DNA of 64,000 nucleotides from assembly GCA_963969595.1 (NCBI GenBank), contig OZ018416.1, forward strand, positions 17,190,065-17,254,064, written 5' to 3'. The notes beneath the pieces were generated by a model. That model had not been told where the DNA came from. It saw only the letters and a list, made by a program, of their open reading frames with translations, and did no database searches. How positions within the stretch are numbered: the stretch's first letter is position 1; each line of letters starts with the position of its first letter. The translations under genes were made by a program, and so were the position numbers. This document shows, piece by piece, positions 25,010 to 37,645 of this stretch. Source of the DNA: Neckera pumila (Eukaryota > Streptophyta > Bryopsida > Hypnales > Neckeraceae).

Positions 25010-26988
25010 AGCCCATTGTGGTCAAAATTCTGGAGTCTAGCCTCATGCTGTTGTTGAAAGTTTTCAAAAAAAATTTCCACATGAAGACAAGTGTGAGAAA
25101 TAGTGAGAGCAATTGAAATTATATTTTTCAAACAAAGTATGAATTTGCTAGGGATTTTTGAAGTGATTCGTCCATAAGAGTCAGTAGACTACCCCATAAC
25201 CGGGCCCATAACCAACGTCCATTTAATTTAATTTTTTCTTTGAGATTGAATTTCAAACATTTCAAAGAAAATGTTTGAAAATGTTTGAAAATTTCTTTGA
25301 GATTGAATCTTAAAGAAAACGTTCGAAAACTGGATGTTTGAAAATTTCAAACATTTCAAAGAAAATGTTCCTTGAATCTCAAACATCCAAAAAAAACATT
25401 CCTTGAAAATCTCAAAATATTAGGTGGAAACCACATTGAAATGTAAGATGTATACAAAGTCTACCAATTTGAATTGTACATGAGGGATTTGGAAAGAATT
25501 TATGAAAGTCCCTGTAATGAAAATCCACAATTTTTACTTGTATAGGATTTCTTTGAAGATCCTCCATGGTGACATTAGAACACTGGGAATGGCAAAAACT
25601 AGTACGGAAAATCTCTAGAATCTCCAAACTAATCACAAGGAATTCCCAAAAAGTCTGTTGTGATTAGGACAAATCAATTTAGCTTGTCAATTTGTAGCCA
25701 ATCAATCAACACACATTTTTTTATTTCCTTGAAATAATCAAGCAAGCACCTAGTAGAATAGTAAAATTCATTGATTTTGATTAGTAGATTTAAGGAATTT
25801 TGACACAATTTTGTGACCATTTATCAAAAACTTATCAAATCATTCTATGACGTGATTTCAATTGGATTCAGGTCTCTCCAAATAGAAATTAAAAGTGCAT
25901 AACCTAACACCTTGTACTATAATTCTTTCTGGGATTGTACATGCTTGAATTGTAATTCCAAATTTGGAGTCCTAAATGTTTGTAATAGGTATTGAGTAAC
26001 TTTATTTTGAAGAATCCCTAATTGGTGTGTCTAGGTCACAAGCTACTGTAATAAGCATGAATGGACAAAGTGGATATGATTCTAAAGTGGACCAAATGCG
26101 AGACCAAATGGCAATCCAATTTTTAAAAGGAGGACCCATTTATATTTACATTTAAGAAAAATGGTGACCAACTTGACTCAAGAAATTCACTCTATAGACT
26201 TGTATCATATGGGGTTGACTCTCAAGTTATTAAACTATTTATTACAACTGAACATTTTATTAGTGTGTAGGGAGTCATTTAAGATATTTCTTCCTTAAAT
26301 TAATGGAAGATCACTCCATAGCAAGCATGTTCTCTAAAATGTAGCCTAATAAATTTAGAAAATTAAAAAGCTTCCCATATCTCTAAGACATGAAGAATTA
26401 AACTACTTCCAATAGATTCTTCATTCACAATGGTTTCCGAACAAACATTATTATTATAATTATAATATACAATTAATAAATTTTTTTTTATTTTTATTTC
26501 AAATCAAGCACATTAAAATTAAAGAATGCCTTTAGAAAATTTACCAATTTAACTTTGCCCACTTAGGTCTCATAAACGTAGATACGTTTAAATCCGCTAA
26601 AATGTACATTCCTAGCAACACATGCGATTGACAAAATCTAGGAAAGAGACTACTTTTCGAAACGCCCATTCCAAGACAACGAGCCGTTATCTCAGATGCC
26701 TGCGAAGTGGTGAGTCGAAATTGCATTCCACTTTGCTCTCGATTCTGGCACCTTCATTCGCGGATGCAGTTCGAGCTTCGAATTGAATCTGGGTTTCTCA
26801 TAATTTTCGCAACCATCGGATCGTGGCTGGACATTATTGTACCGAGGTTTTCGAATTATACTTTGAACTCTGAAATGCACAGACGGAGAGCTTGATCGCG
26901 AAGTTTTTTTTCTTCCTCTCTCTTTTGAATTTGTCGTAGCAAATTCAATCACCGTCGGTACTAATTTCTCTCCCAAGTTCCTTCCGTT

Positions 26989-27012
26989 CTAGGGTTACCC
27001 GCTTGAAGACTT
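26989..27012 (+). promoter_or_regulatory. Telo-box-like motif before the GS start codon
   Basis: TCTAGGGTTACCC lies just upstream of the ATG at 27013. AGGGTTA matches the plant telo-box core, which is often found in 5' leaders of housekeeping genes. This is a motif match only. Confidence 0.35.
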
Positions 27013-30000
27013 ATGGCGAACCCAGGCCCGACAAAGACGCTGGAGAAGTTTGCTTTCGACAATGGGATCAACTTCTTCCTTGTAAGTCACCCCCCCACAT
27101 GTCCAATACATGTATGTATTCCTCTTACAAGAATTTGTTCGATCATTCTTACAACGCTAAATCGATGATTCGATTTTCGCCACATTAGTGCCCGAAATCA
27201 ACTCTTTGAGATTGCTTGATGTTGCTCATCTTGTTATACTGGCTTTTCTTATCTTACCTATTATTGACACGGCGATTGGTACTTTGCTTACTATTAAGTG
27301 ACCAGTAGATTAAAAAATTCACTACTAATTGCCAACTTCGCAAGTGTTGGAAAGCGCTCCAAGTTTAGTTTCATCACAGGACTATCAATACAATACCACC
27401 TTTTTTTCCCATATCTCCTCTCTTTTCTTGATTTTCACAGGGTACTAACCCTGTGGGAATTTGCAATCGGTGATTTATTTCCAAAACCCGAGAGTATAAT
27501 TGAATGAAGATGTTTGCACATGATCAGAATGGGAGCGCATGGATGTCTGAGAATCTAGTGTAGTAATGTAAGGTCTCCATTCACCATGCAAGTGAACTTG
27601 GAACCTTTCCCTACAACAGACTAGAAACCTGCACCATCTAAAATTTTGCACATTTATTTTGTGTTAAGCTTCAAAACAATTTTAAGAAAGCAAATTTCAA
27701 TAAATCAAGTATTTTCTCAGCTAGTACAATTGAAAGCTGACATATATGGTCAATGGAGTCTATAATCTGCTGTGTGGCTTAGTGGAGCCTCTACCTTACT
27801 ACAATTCTCTTTCGTTTGCTAGAATTTTGAGGTAATGGTGATTTGCAGGTGAGTTATGTGGACCTACTGGGAGTAGTGCGATCGAAGCTGGTGCCCAGGG
27901 CAGCGATTGGGGCGATGCAGAAAGTAGGAGCAGGATTTGCTGGCTATGCCGCGCACTTCAACATGACCGCTGCTGATCCTGATGTGGTACGCCCTGCATG
28001 CAAACTGTATTTAGATCATAGGGTCTGTGTAAGAGGTTTTAGCTCTTCACAACTCAGGTAGCTGAATCGTCAATTGGCACATTTTGCATTAGGTGTCAGA
28101 CATCGCAATTTGCTGGTTTGTTACCAAATGGTGCATAGTGCAAGACTAAGCCCGCCCAGAGTTACGGGGGGGCATTCTTTCTTGTGTGGACTAACTCGGA
28201 CACCTCGTTGAATATTTTTCTATTATTTGAGTGATCACGTATTTGTTAGCTCTTGTTAGCAATTGAAAGGTGATTTCAACGCACCTAAGAATGTATTGTG
28301 TGATGAACTCTATGCAAAAGTTACCAAGGACTCGAAGTTTTTGGTAGATGACCTAAGATCCAACTGGAGGTCGGATATTTAGGCATTGCCAATTCTCGTA
28401 ATCAATATGTATTCATTATTTAAGATTTTAGGATACTGGAATTAGGACTCGGTTGGCATTGAATTCTCCTACCTTACCATAATCAATATGTAATCATCGG
28501 TTACAGGTGTTGGGAATTAGTACAATATTTGAACTGGATTCCTCTAACTTACTTATCACCACCTTTTGAACCACAGTAACATTGTTACTGATTAAGTATT
28601 GTTTGATTGTCAGATGGCAGTGCCGGATGCGAAGAGCGTTATCAAGCTCCCATGGACAGAGGGCGTCGCTTGGGTGGCAAGTGATCTCTACATGGATGGT
28701 TCCCCTGTGCAACAATCACCTCGCCATGTCTTAAGAAAACAGGTATTGCACTTTATTGCTCACTATAACTTCCCCTTCTTACTTCCGTCGCATTTTGGTT
28801 GGAAAATAGGGTCTCTCATTGAGCTGTAGATCTCTAAGCTATGACAGTCCTGATTAGTTTGGAGAAGGTTATGTCCGACAATCGTCTTGGTCCTCAAATC
28901 ATTTATCTAGTTCTTCTTCAGTATTTCTGGTAGCTTTCTTGTTGCAAGTTAGTATTGTGGTACTATTTGAAAATGCAGGGCTGGGTTGGGTGGACAACAG
29001 ATTGAAAGTGCTGAGAAGGAGGAATACCGTATGAAGACTGGTGTGGAGTGCGAGTTTTTTCTGCTGACGAATGGTGTGGAGACTGAGATTGCGGATAGTA
29101 AGGACGTTGCAGCTAAGCCATGTTATGACCAGGTATGTTTCGATGGGCTGAAGTCATGGGTCATTTATTCCAGATTTAAGGCCTCAGAGCATCTCCAATG
29201 CGGGGACGGGAACAGGGACAGTATGGAGATTTTGAAGCGGAGGGAGGCGGACTCATTCCGTTCCGGTGACTTAAAAAATATGATCCAATGCAAAGCCGGC
29301 AATCCAAACCTCAAATGGACTTTTCTACATTATAAAAAGGAGAGAAAAAGATTCTACACTAAGAAAAGACTTTTCCTACAAATAGGGGAGTTCCAATCAA
29401 TCAACACACATAACAAAGCTTGAAAATGTGTAACTTTCATGACTTTTCCTATTCTAAGCAAACTTGTAGGCTCTTTATATTTTGCTAAATTGTTGGGGAC
29501 AAGGATGGAAATTGGCAAGGCCAAGAATAAAGAGAGACCAATGTTGGTTGCATTGGGTCTTGTTTTTTTAGTGGCCCCTTCATTATGCCTTTGGCTTGCT
29601 GGGTTCCAAGTTGGTAACGGCATAATAAAGGGTCAATTCCAAAAAACACTCCCCAATGCAATTGACATTGGTCTCTCTTTATTCAGGGCCCATCATTATC
29701 CTTCCCTAATAAATTGGTAAAATATGAAGGGCCCTCAAGTTGGCTAAATGTAGGAAAAATCATAAATGTTAGACGTTTTCAAGTTTTGTTATGTGTGCCT
29801 ATTGATTGGAACTTCCCTAGTTTGCGTGTAATGTTTTTTCTTAAGGTAGAATGTGTTCTTCTTGTTTTATAATGCCAAAAAGTTCATTTGAAGTTTGGAT
29901 TGTTGGCTTTGCATTGAATCAATTTGCTCTCAAAAAACCAAGCACTATGCAAGCCTCATGGAATGCCCCACCATTAGCTGTTACAGGGATTTTTTTCCGA

Positions 30001-33000
30001 GCCTGCATTATAGATGCTCTAATAGCGGCACTTTAAGCGTTGAGCATACTCACTTTCTTTTATTATTCTTGTTAGCACATTAAAGAGAATTCTAACGCAC
30101 CGGAGAATGCATAATGCAAAAGATATGAGGATTCAAGTTTTCTTTATAGATGACCTAAAACTGACACGAGTTTGGATGTTGAGGTTGTATACATTCTCAA
30201 AATCAATATGTAATCATCTTGTAAGAATTGGGGGTGTTGCAAATTGGGTGAACATTGTTTCGCATCTACCTTACACGTATTGTCTCACACCTCTACCTTA
30301 CAAGTATTCCCCCATAGCAATTTAGGGGTGTGGCGTCCTTGAGGCTGACATTTTTGAGAATCTATCCACTGTTTCTATCAGGGTGCTCTCATGCGGCACT
30401 TTAAGGTGATTGCTGAGCTGCTGGAGCACATGGAGACACTGGGTTGGAATCCATACCAAGCTGATCATGAGGTAAATAGCGCTATCAGTGCTGCAAAATT
30501 CTTGACAAGAAGGAGAAGAATCGACCCGAGGTTCATCTAAAGTTGATTTTCAGACGTTTTGCTGCCTGTTAATCTGTTGGAATGCTTAAGAGTTTTTTAA
30601 GAGTAGCAAAATAAGCTTAACATGTGAACCAGTTGTCAAGCAGGATGGCAATGGGCAATTTGAGCTGAACTGGGAGTACGATGACTGTTTGGCAACAGCT
30701 GACAAACACACCTTCTTCAAGTTCATGGCGAAATCGGTGGCCGAAAAGCACGGTGAGCAACACCGAGCAACACCGTGTCCTGGTCCCAATTTCTCAAATA
30801 CTGATGTACCATAGCAGGTTCAACACTTTGTTTGTCGAATCATTATTTGATTTTGTGCCATATGAACATTTCCTCATGTTCCTACCAATACCAGTAGTTA
30901 TGTGACGCATGACACTCTCTCTTCAAACATATATTAATTGGTGTTGAAACTGCCATGGTACCACAGGAGTGTTGATGAGCTTGTTACTCTCATCTTGCTG
31001 AGTTTTCCCAGAAAATTTCTCAAAAGTGGTTCATTGATGGGTGCAGGGTTCCGAGCAACGTTCATGCCCAAACCTTTTATCAACAAAACTGGGAATGGTG
31101 CACACTGTCATGTATCTGTATGGAGTCCAGATGGCACAACGAACCTCTTCCACAACGATACTGGAGAACTGGTTCAAAGCCTTCACTGACCATTTTTTGA
31201 ATCGTTTATTCTTATTCTCCTTTGCTTGAAATGGGACACAGTGTCATTATCTTTAGGTTTAAGAATCTAGATAGCCGTTCACATTTTTCTTGGACTAGCA
31301 AGTAACTCCACTTAACTAACATGGTGTTAAACACCATTTGCTAGTTGGAAGTTAAGTAACCTATTGTGTGCCCAAGGTAAATAAAGGGGAGTATGGCTTT
31401 TAAGTTGGTTACGTGGTTGGTTTGGGTGAATTTCGTACTTCAAATCATTGGTATAGGCACAATTAGCTTACCTGTCCAAATCTGGGAGTTGAATTAGATA
31501 ATAGGAAATGAGCGTAAATTCAATGCAAGGCAGTTAGCTGGAGTAAGGACTAATTTGTTTACTGACACAACTTAGGCAGTGCAGGCATATAGTAACTAAT
31601 TCCAGTTAGTTACTATTTGATGACAGGCCACCTCCCACCTGAGATTACAGAGTATCCATCCACATTCAACGGATGGGGATATCTAGAATTGGATACTCTG
31701 ATTTTTTTTAAATTTGCAATTCCAACCTTGTGCAGTTTGACATCACGATCAGTTAGATTTACCAGAGTATTGTCTGATATTTGTCGTAAGAACTTCATTG
31801 CAGGGACTATCAGAGCTAGCCTACAAGTTCTTAGCTGGCGTTTTAGAGAATTCCCAGGTATTACTCTAGAACTCATTTTATATCTGAAATGTTACCTCGG
31901 TGTTGGACTGGTATTTCTCTAGCGGGTTGAAAACTTTGAGAGCTTCAGGATAGGTTGATTTTTTTATATATAACACTGCAATCTCCTTGGTCTGCCTGAG
32001 ACACTTCCGTATGCGACAATCCATATTGCTTAGCCCCTAAGTGCCTAAGTGCCCATATTTGTGCATTTTAGTGCTCGTGCTTACTAAATAAATCATCAAG
32101 GAAGTAAGCAAGGGAGATAATAAAAAATGTAGTAATAAAAACAATGAAAGCGTGTTCTACCTTTAGGGATGAACATTGTCGTCTACTTACTTTTGATTCT
32201 GGTTCCTTATTTCTGGTTCTGGTTGTGTTTGAAATGTTTTAACAGCGAGTTGTTGTATTTGCAGGCATTAGTGGCACTTTTAAACCCAACCGTGAATAGC
32301 TACAAGCGAATAGATGGGCAATCCACTGCGTCTGGATCCTCGTGGGCTCCTTGCACAGTTTCCTTCACTGGCAACAACCGCACTCATCTCTTGAGGTTCA
32401 TTTAATTCCAGCTCATCAACTACCTTGCGCTTTTGACTTTAATTATACTATCTAAGAAATGCTGAAAATTGGGGTGGGGGGTGGGGGGGTGGGGGGGTGG
32501 GGGGTTGTCCACAAAAGGGAGAATTACATTGAATACTCTATTTTTTGAAATTGGATCTTATAACAAATTAAATATTCGACTATCTCTTGTTGAAACGCTT
32601 GTTGAAACAATTACCTCAGCCACTGGTGATAATAATATACTCTGCAGAATATTATAGAGCAGCAGTGTTCTGGTTTAACTTTGCTTTGCAACATTGCAGG
32701 ATACCCGATAAGGGGCGATTTGAGTTGAGGCTGGCAGACGGAGCTGTGAATCCGTATCTTCTGCAAGCTGCAATACTTGGCAAGTACCTTCAATGCAAGC
32801 TTTGAACCCTAAAGGACTCTTGGCTTTTAAAAATGACAAGTTTGAGTGATGATATTGTGAAAAACATGATTCCAGTAGGGCCAAAAATCTAACTTATATC
32901 ATGAGAATCAATGAAGAACATTGCATGTGGCCAAAAACTAAATAAAATTGACTATAAAATATCTTAGTATGACCTACTCAGAACTGATATAATAACATGA

Positions 33001-33842
33001 GAACCTATTTTGGCCTCTTGGTTAACCCTCTAGTTTGACTGGACTTATACCCATTTCTTTGTTGATACTTACAATTTGCATTCTTAACACGATTTCTGTC
33101 TTTGCAGCAACCGGTCTTGATGGCATAAAGAAGAACTTAACTGCACCGCCACGATGTGATTGGAATGGCCATTTACCTCCTCCTCGTGATACCCCTGTAA
33201 GCTTCAAGGCTAATATTTAGCGTTCGCAAATTTTACTTTAACCTTCTGGAATAATTTCGTTTTTAAAATCTAGTATACATAACGATTTCTGTCACATTAT
33301 TGAGTTTCTTCCCTTGTAATGACTGTAGAAACTTCCCACTCTGCCGTCAACGCTGTTGGAAGCCCTTCAGAATCTTTCCCATTCAGATGTCTTTAAACAG
33401 GTGGGTACCTTCTTTGCTGAACTTAGTGCATATACATTTCTGGATGAATTTTATGAATTTAGCTATCTTATTTCAATCTTGGTGAAGTGTCTTGTTCGTT
33501 TCAATCTTGGTGAAGTTTGTGAGCTAATGGAATTAGGCTATGTCTGTCCAGATACAATGCAAAGTTCTTAGAAGGATTCCAATTTCTGACTAATCACGTC
33601 GTGAAGCTCCTTAAAATATGGTTGAAATGACTTGTCATGAGTCTTGTATGGACAAATGTAAACTAACCTTAAGCAATTAAGAACAACGACGATGTTTTTC
33701 ATTTGTTGTTGTGACTCCTTCATCCACGCAGGCTCTCGGAGAGGAGTTTGTCAAGAGCTATATCGAGGTTCAGAAGCAACAGTGGCGCTCTTACACAAGT
33801 CATTTGTCCAAATGGGAGCTTGAGAATACATTGGATTGTTAA
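27013..33842 (+). CDS. Glutamine synthetase, bacterial GlnT (type III glutamate-ammonia ligase) kind
   Basis: Predicted to make glutamine from glutamate, ammonia and ATP. Thirteen exons join in frame to 442 residues: 27013-27081, 27849-27986, 28614-28742, 29001-29132, 30382-30471, 30644-30752, 31047-31171, 31804-31857, 32265-32395, 32700-32779, 33108-33196, 33329-33400 and 33732-33842. Active-site signatures are KTGVECEFFLL (124-134), NGQFELNW (189-196), TGNGAHCHVSVW (237-248), NPTVNSYKRI (289-298) and RFELRLADGAVNPYL (332-346). The protein ends ELENTLDC. The pattern follows the ~440-residue GlnT-type enzymes of cyanobacteria and proteobacteria. It does not follow the ~355-residue plant cytosolic/plastid GS2-family enzyme or the larger FluG/NodGS fusion. 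There is no transit peptide, so it is likely cytosolic. Intron 10 uses a GC donor. A paralogue with another substrate (gamma-glutamyl amine ligase) cannot be excluded. Confidence 0.9.
29186..30020. mobile_element. Foldback element inside GS intron 4
   Basis: The ends AGAGCATCTCCAATGC and GCATTATAGATGCTCT are inverted. Long inner arms also pair: AGTTCCAATCAATC with GATTGGAACTTCC, AATAAAGAGAGACCAATG with CATTGGTCTCTCTTTATT, and CATAACAAAGCTTGAAAA with its partner near 29780. It is about 835 bp long and lies wholly within the 1249-bp intron 30382-29132 region. No clear target duplication was found. Open frames across it on both strands are artefacts of the palindrome. Confidence 0.75.
32471..32505 (+). 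repeat. G-run with G-quadruplex potential in GS intron 9
   Basis: Five runs of four to seven G separated by single T residues lie on the transcribed-sense strand, between exons 9 and 10 of the glutamine synthetase. The pattern meets the usual G3+N1-7 rule several times over. Confidence 0.7.
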
Positions 33843-35000
33843 GGTTGCACCCATGTACAGTACATTTATTGTTTTCAAGCATTGTCTTCTGAATCATAAA
33901 TTTCATTAGTGGGTGTCACGGTAGGAGAATAGCTTGGCGAATGGTTCACTAATTCTTTCACCAACATTGGCACCCACTACTGACATGACCTCCCATGCAA
34001 AAACTCTGTACTACTGGTATCGCCTTCTCTAACACTGCATTCTCTATTCTCTTATTAACTCTCCAAAACATACTTTGCACTCTCAATAAATCACAGAAGT
34101 TAATCAAGGAATTCAACAAGTGTAGAAAGGACTCAAGGTGACTATCTTCACTCTTACAACCCAATCACGTCTCCCCAGACCACACCATTGATTGCCACAA
34201 TGTTGAGAACTTCCAACACTGATCATGTGCATTTGCCTAGGCAGGATAATAAGGGGTCTGTGTTTACAGTTCTCCCACCGTGTCATTCAGTTTATCAAAA
34301 TCGAAATCGATCTCCAAAACGCAAGGTGAACATGCCTTGCTCTATCAAGTCTTCAGAGCATCTACACCCCTCTTAACGGCAAATCTTGGAAATAACTGCG
34401 ACGTTTCCAGCAATTCTGTCGAAAGATTATTGCAAAAAGCCATAAGTCGCATTGTAGTCACAAAAAATTCAAAAATTCCATGTAAAAGTTGACAAAATTG
34501 GCAACCTCAATATGATAGTCAGGCTCATTGTTCCAAATTGAAGTATCGAAATATTCTACCTCCGTGGTCAAAATTCAACAAATATCCATTTGTAAGCTTT
34601 TGTAAGCTCCAAAACTTTAGACTGCAGTTGGAGGGTATGAAACCAGCACCAAGTTGCATGGTGATATGATACATGTAAGATAAACAAATTATATACAAGA
34701 CTCAATGATTCTTGAGGACACCCTTGACTAATTGCTAAAAAATGCCATCAATCTAAAAATTTGGAGTCACCCCCGGAAAAAAAGAAAAGAAAAAGTCAGG
34801 GTCGCATCCTAATCCCCCTTCATAGGACAACGCTGAAAACATCACAGAATTGCCTCAAGAAGCGAGATAGGAGCACCTCTATCCAGTCCTCCGCAAAGCG
34901 CACTGCATACCCTAAACCCTACCTCAACCTAAACCCTAAAACTAACAGCAGGAGTGCAGGACTTGCCCTGGACGAACCACATGGGCCAAGGACCTGATTC
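33843..35000. other. Intergenic region between convergent GS and coiled-coil genes
   Basis: Probably contains the 3' untranslated ends of both genes, which converge here. A telomere-like stretch lies at 34908-34942. I see no further gene. Confidence 0.5.
34908..34942. repeat. Degenerate interstitial telomere-like repeat
   Basis: ACCCTAAACCCTACCTCAAC is followed by CTAAACCCTAAAACTAAC. These are near-copies of the plant telomere unit CCCTAAA. The tract is short and lies just downstream of the gene at 35001-35537. Confidence 0.6.
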
Positions 35001-35537
35001 TCACCTCCCTTCCATAACTCCAGGCGCGGGCGCAGCTGCAGCTATCATCTTTGCTCTCAATATCCGAATTCTCGCAAGGTCAAGTTCTTCCCTCAACCTC
35101 AAATACTCGTTCTTCCCTTCAATGAAACACAGCTCAGAGAAGGGAGATGCAGGAGCAGCTAGAGCTGCACCTTCGGTTTGCCTAATCAGTTTCCGGATTC
35201 TCAAGACCTCCAGTTCGCGCCGCAACTTCAAATACTCCTTCGCCTGGGGCGTGATAAACAGGCTCTCCGACAAAGAGAACAAATGTGAGCCAATTTGATC
35301 CTGCAAGATCTCCTCCCTCTCTCTCGTCGCAGCGTTCAAGCGTTCCGTGGCCTGGGCATACATATTCGCAGAAGCCAATAGATCCGATACACTAGAACCT
35401 CGCAACCGTTGGAACCGTGCTCCACCACCAGTCTCGCTCACAGTCTCGTGATCCACACCTCTCCGACGCTTGGAAGGGTTCAACCTCCTTGGGTCCTCCC
35501 ACACCTCCATCTCGCGCACCATTTCTCTCAGAATCAC
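35001..35537 (-). CDS. Unrecognised charged coiled-coil protein with an internal repeat
   Basis: A single-exon frame of 178 residues with codon use like a real gene. I do not recognise the family. The N-terminal third is basic (PSKRRRG at 21-27). From about residue 62 it is predicted to be helical and highly charged. Residues 89-120 and 133-163 are a tandem repeat sharing SE-x-x-F-I, then K-x-EYL-x-LR-x-EL and RIR: QAKEYLKLRRELEVLRIRK versus GKNEYLRLREELDLARIRI. An ATG at residue 7 (35519) is an equally good start. No signal peptide or membrane segment is seen. A telo-box motif lies about 200 bp upstream. The role is unknown. A scaffold or nuclear protein would fit the composition, but that is a guess. 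Confidence 0.6.
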   Translation of the reverse strand: MILREMVREMEVWEDPRRLNPSKRRRGVDHETVSETGGGARFQRLRGSSVSDLLASANMYAQATERLNAATREREEILQDQIGSHLFSLSESLFITPQAKEYLKLRRELEVLRIRKLIRQTEGAALAAPASPFSELCFIEGKNEYLRLREELDLARIRILRAKMIAAAAPAPGVMEGR

Positions 35538-35731
35538 TCACACACTCACGTCGTTGCCGCGTCTCTCTCGGGAATGAAGAATCACGCAACTCTAGCACCC
35601 ACAACCCAAAAATCACGATGACACCCTGATAAAAGTTACAGTGCTTTCCTGTTGGGAGAATCGAGATCCGGAGAACACGGGACCTGTAAACTACCGTCCT
35701 AGAGGTGCAATGCTCGGCAGGGATTACCACT

Positions 35732-35743
35732 CTAAACCCTAAA
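35732..35743 (-). promoter_or_regulatory. Telo-box motif upstream of the coiled-coil gene
   Basis: CTAAACCCTAAA lies 195 bp upstream of the proposed ATG at 35537. The AAACCCTAA core is a known plant promoter motif. Its function here is inferred. Confidence 0.45.
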
Positions 35744-37521
35744 GTCTTCCTTTCGAGCAGGCGTTAACAGAGAGTTTGTGCTTTCATCAGACTCTCGACG
35801 TGATGAAGACTTTGTTTGTTGCTACTGAGTGGTAATTTAGCTCGGATGAAACGGAGGTCGGTGTGCATTGAATTTCCTCAAAGCTGCACTGAATTAAGTT
35901 AAGTTACGATACCTGTTTCCAATCTCGAAGCTCTGTGCCTTGATTCAAGCGCCAAGAGTAAGTTTACGGCATTGAAGGTTTCGCAATAAGGGATGGAGCG
36001 CCAACATATGAAGCATTTATGTTTCGCAGCATTGAAGGTTTCTGAGTTCTGACGTACTGAACGAGGCAGTCTTTGCGCAGTCATTTCAAGAACAAGAACA
36101 ATTTCAAGGGAAAGATCTTTAGACCCAACTCAAGAGCATCCGGACCAGTGTAATTTTGGGGGGCAAAATGGCCAACCTCCCTCCGGCCTTTGCGACAAAT
36201 GTATAGGAAATTTGGGTTGTTTTTTTAATACCTTTCGCCTATTCCATCCAAGAGAGGGCTGGAAATTAGAAAAAAAAAGAAATTCTTATTGTAGTAAATT
36301 ATGAAACAAAAAAAAAAAAAATATAGTTTAAAATAGTATAAGCTGGCATCTTTATCTCACAAATCATCGTCACATGAACATTATGGCTAGCATCAGGAAC
36401 TTCAAGGCATGTGAATACGGTGCATTGGAACGGTAGCTATTAAGATAATTTGGTGCCAACCTCTGTGCCAACTCAATATCAAAGTTATCAGAAAAATGAC
36501 ATTGAAATGGCTTTTGCTATCAAAATGGCATCAAAATAATTTGGCCTAATTTTTATGATGTGAGAGGCTAAAAAGATTGGTTTGTACCCTATTGCATGAG
36601 GCAGGGTCAGAAAGCAAGCAAGCAACCCCCCCTAACACTCCTAGAGCACAAGCTTTTCAAAGAAAACTCCTGCTACTAGACTATTGCGGGCAATAAAATC
36701 TCTCCAGATAGATAAAAGTATTTTCTATGAAATATAAAATTTTAAAAATGGACTATCTAGTGATGAAAAGTTATGGAGAGTCTTATTTTTCAAACAATCT
36801 AAGCTCTTTCTTTAAAAAATAACTTATTGGATTCATTTTAGAATTCAATTTTCACATATTTAAAAGAGAAATTTATATGGATTAGTTTGTTTGTTGGAAC
36901 AATCTCATCGTTGCACTTTAGAAGTGTTAGGGACGTATTACTCTCATTGGTATTTCAATTCCATCTTAGAATTATTAATGATTTAGTTTTCCTTTTATCT
37001 AATACTTCTTCTACTTGAGAAATTCTTAAGAATAAAAATCAAGTGTATATTCTTTAAATTTTTTTCTAGTTCTCAATTCAATTCTTCAATATAAATTTTT
37101 TTCATTCATAATCTTTGATGCAAAAATTTGAAGTTCAGAAGACTCAAACACAGACTCAAAGTCCTATAACCTAGTCACCCACTCATACAAGGTAGAAGAA
37201 AACTTATTTTCTTCACTTTAAATGCAAATATCTTGTAATGTATGTGGCCAAAGTTTCTGAACTTTCTTCCACACATTATTATATTAGTCTAGTAATAGAT
37301 CCCACAGTCAAATGTGAAAAAAAAAATTCATTAGTTTTGTTCCTTGCAATAAAAAAAATCTAAAAGAAATCTCTACTACTACCAACAAGTTTAATTTAGT
37401 GATTGCGGATCCACCTAACATAATCTAAATGCAAGAGACTTTCACTATTGTGGCATGTTTTGATTGGTTAAGCAATCAAAGAAACCAAACGACTCAACTC
37501 TCCTACATTGACATTATGTCC

Positions 37522-37645
37522 GGTAATTGCAAAGTAGGCCAAGTCATCAAAAATAATCACAAGTTAGTACCAACCTCGCCGCCTGTGACACGGTAGGTCC
37601 TAACCGGTGATTATTTTTTATAACTTGTCTTGATTTGCAATTACC
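37522..37645. mobile_element. 124-bp foldback mini-element
   Basis: GGTAATTGCAAAGTAGGCCA at the left pairs with TGATTTGCAATTACC at the right. Inner blocks AAAATAATCAC and GTGATTATTTTT also pair. Nearly the whole length can fold into one hairpin. No target duplication could be fixed. Confidence 0.7.

Larger units (their letters stand above)
21290..26690. other. Gene-poor AT-rich region
   Basis: No convincing exon is seen. It holds a family A repeat copy (23962-24220), a 582-bp inverted-repeat element (24428-25009) and a run of short direct and inverted copies of TTTCAAACATTTCAAAGAAA-like sequence at about 25230-25410. Short open frames lack any recognisable domain and are mostly AT-codon artefacts. 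Confidence 0.6.

Noticed and set aside
26692..26976. 94-codon frame opposite the GS promoter
   Set aside because: No recognisable domain. It lies across the likely leader and promoter of the GS gene and is probably a chance frame.
29354..29720. 89-codon (-) and 93-codon (+) frames in GS intron 4 that resemble each other
   Set aside because: Their similarity results from the inverted repeat of the foldback element, not from related genes.
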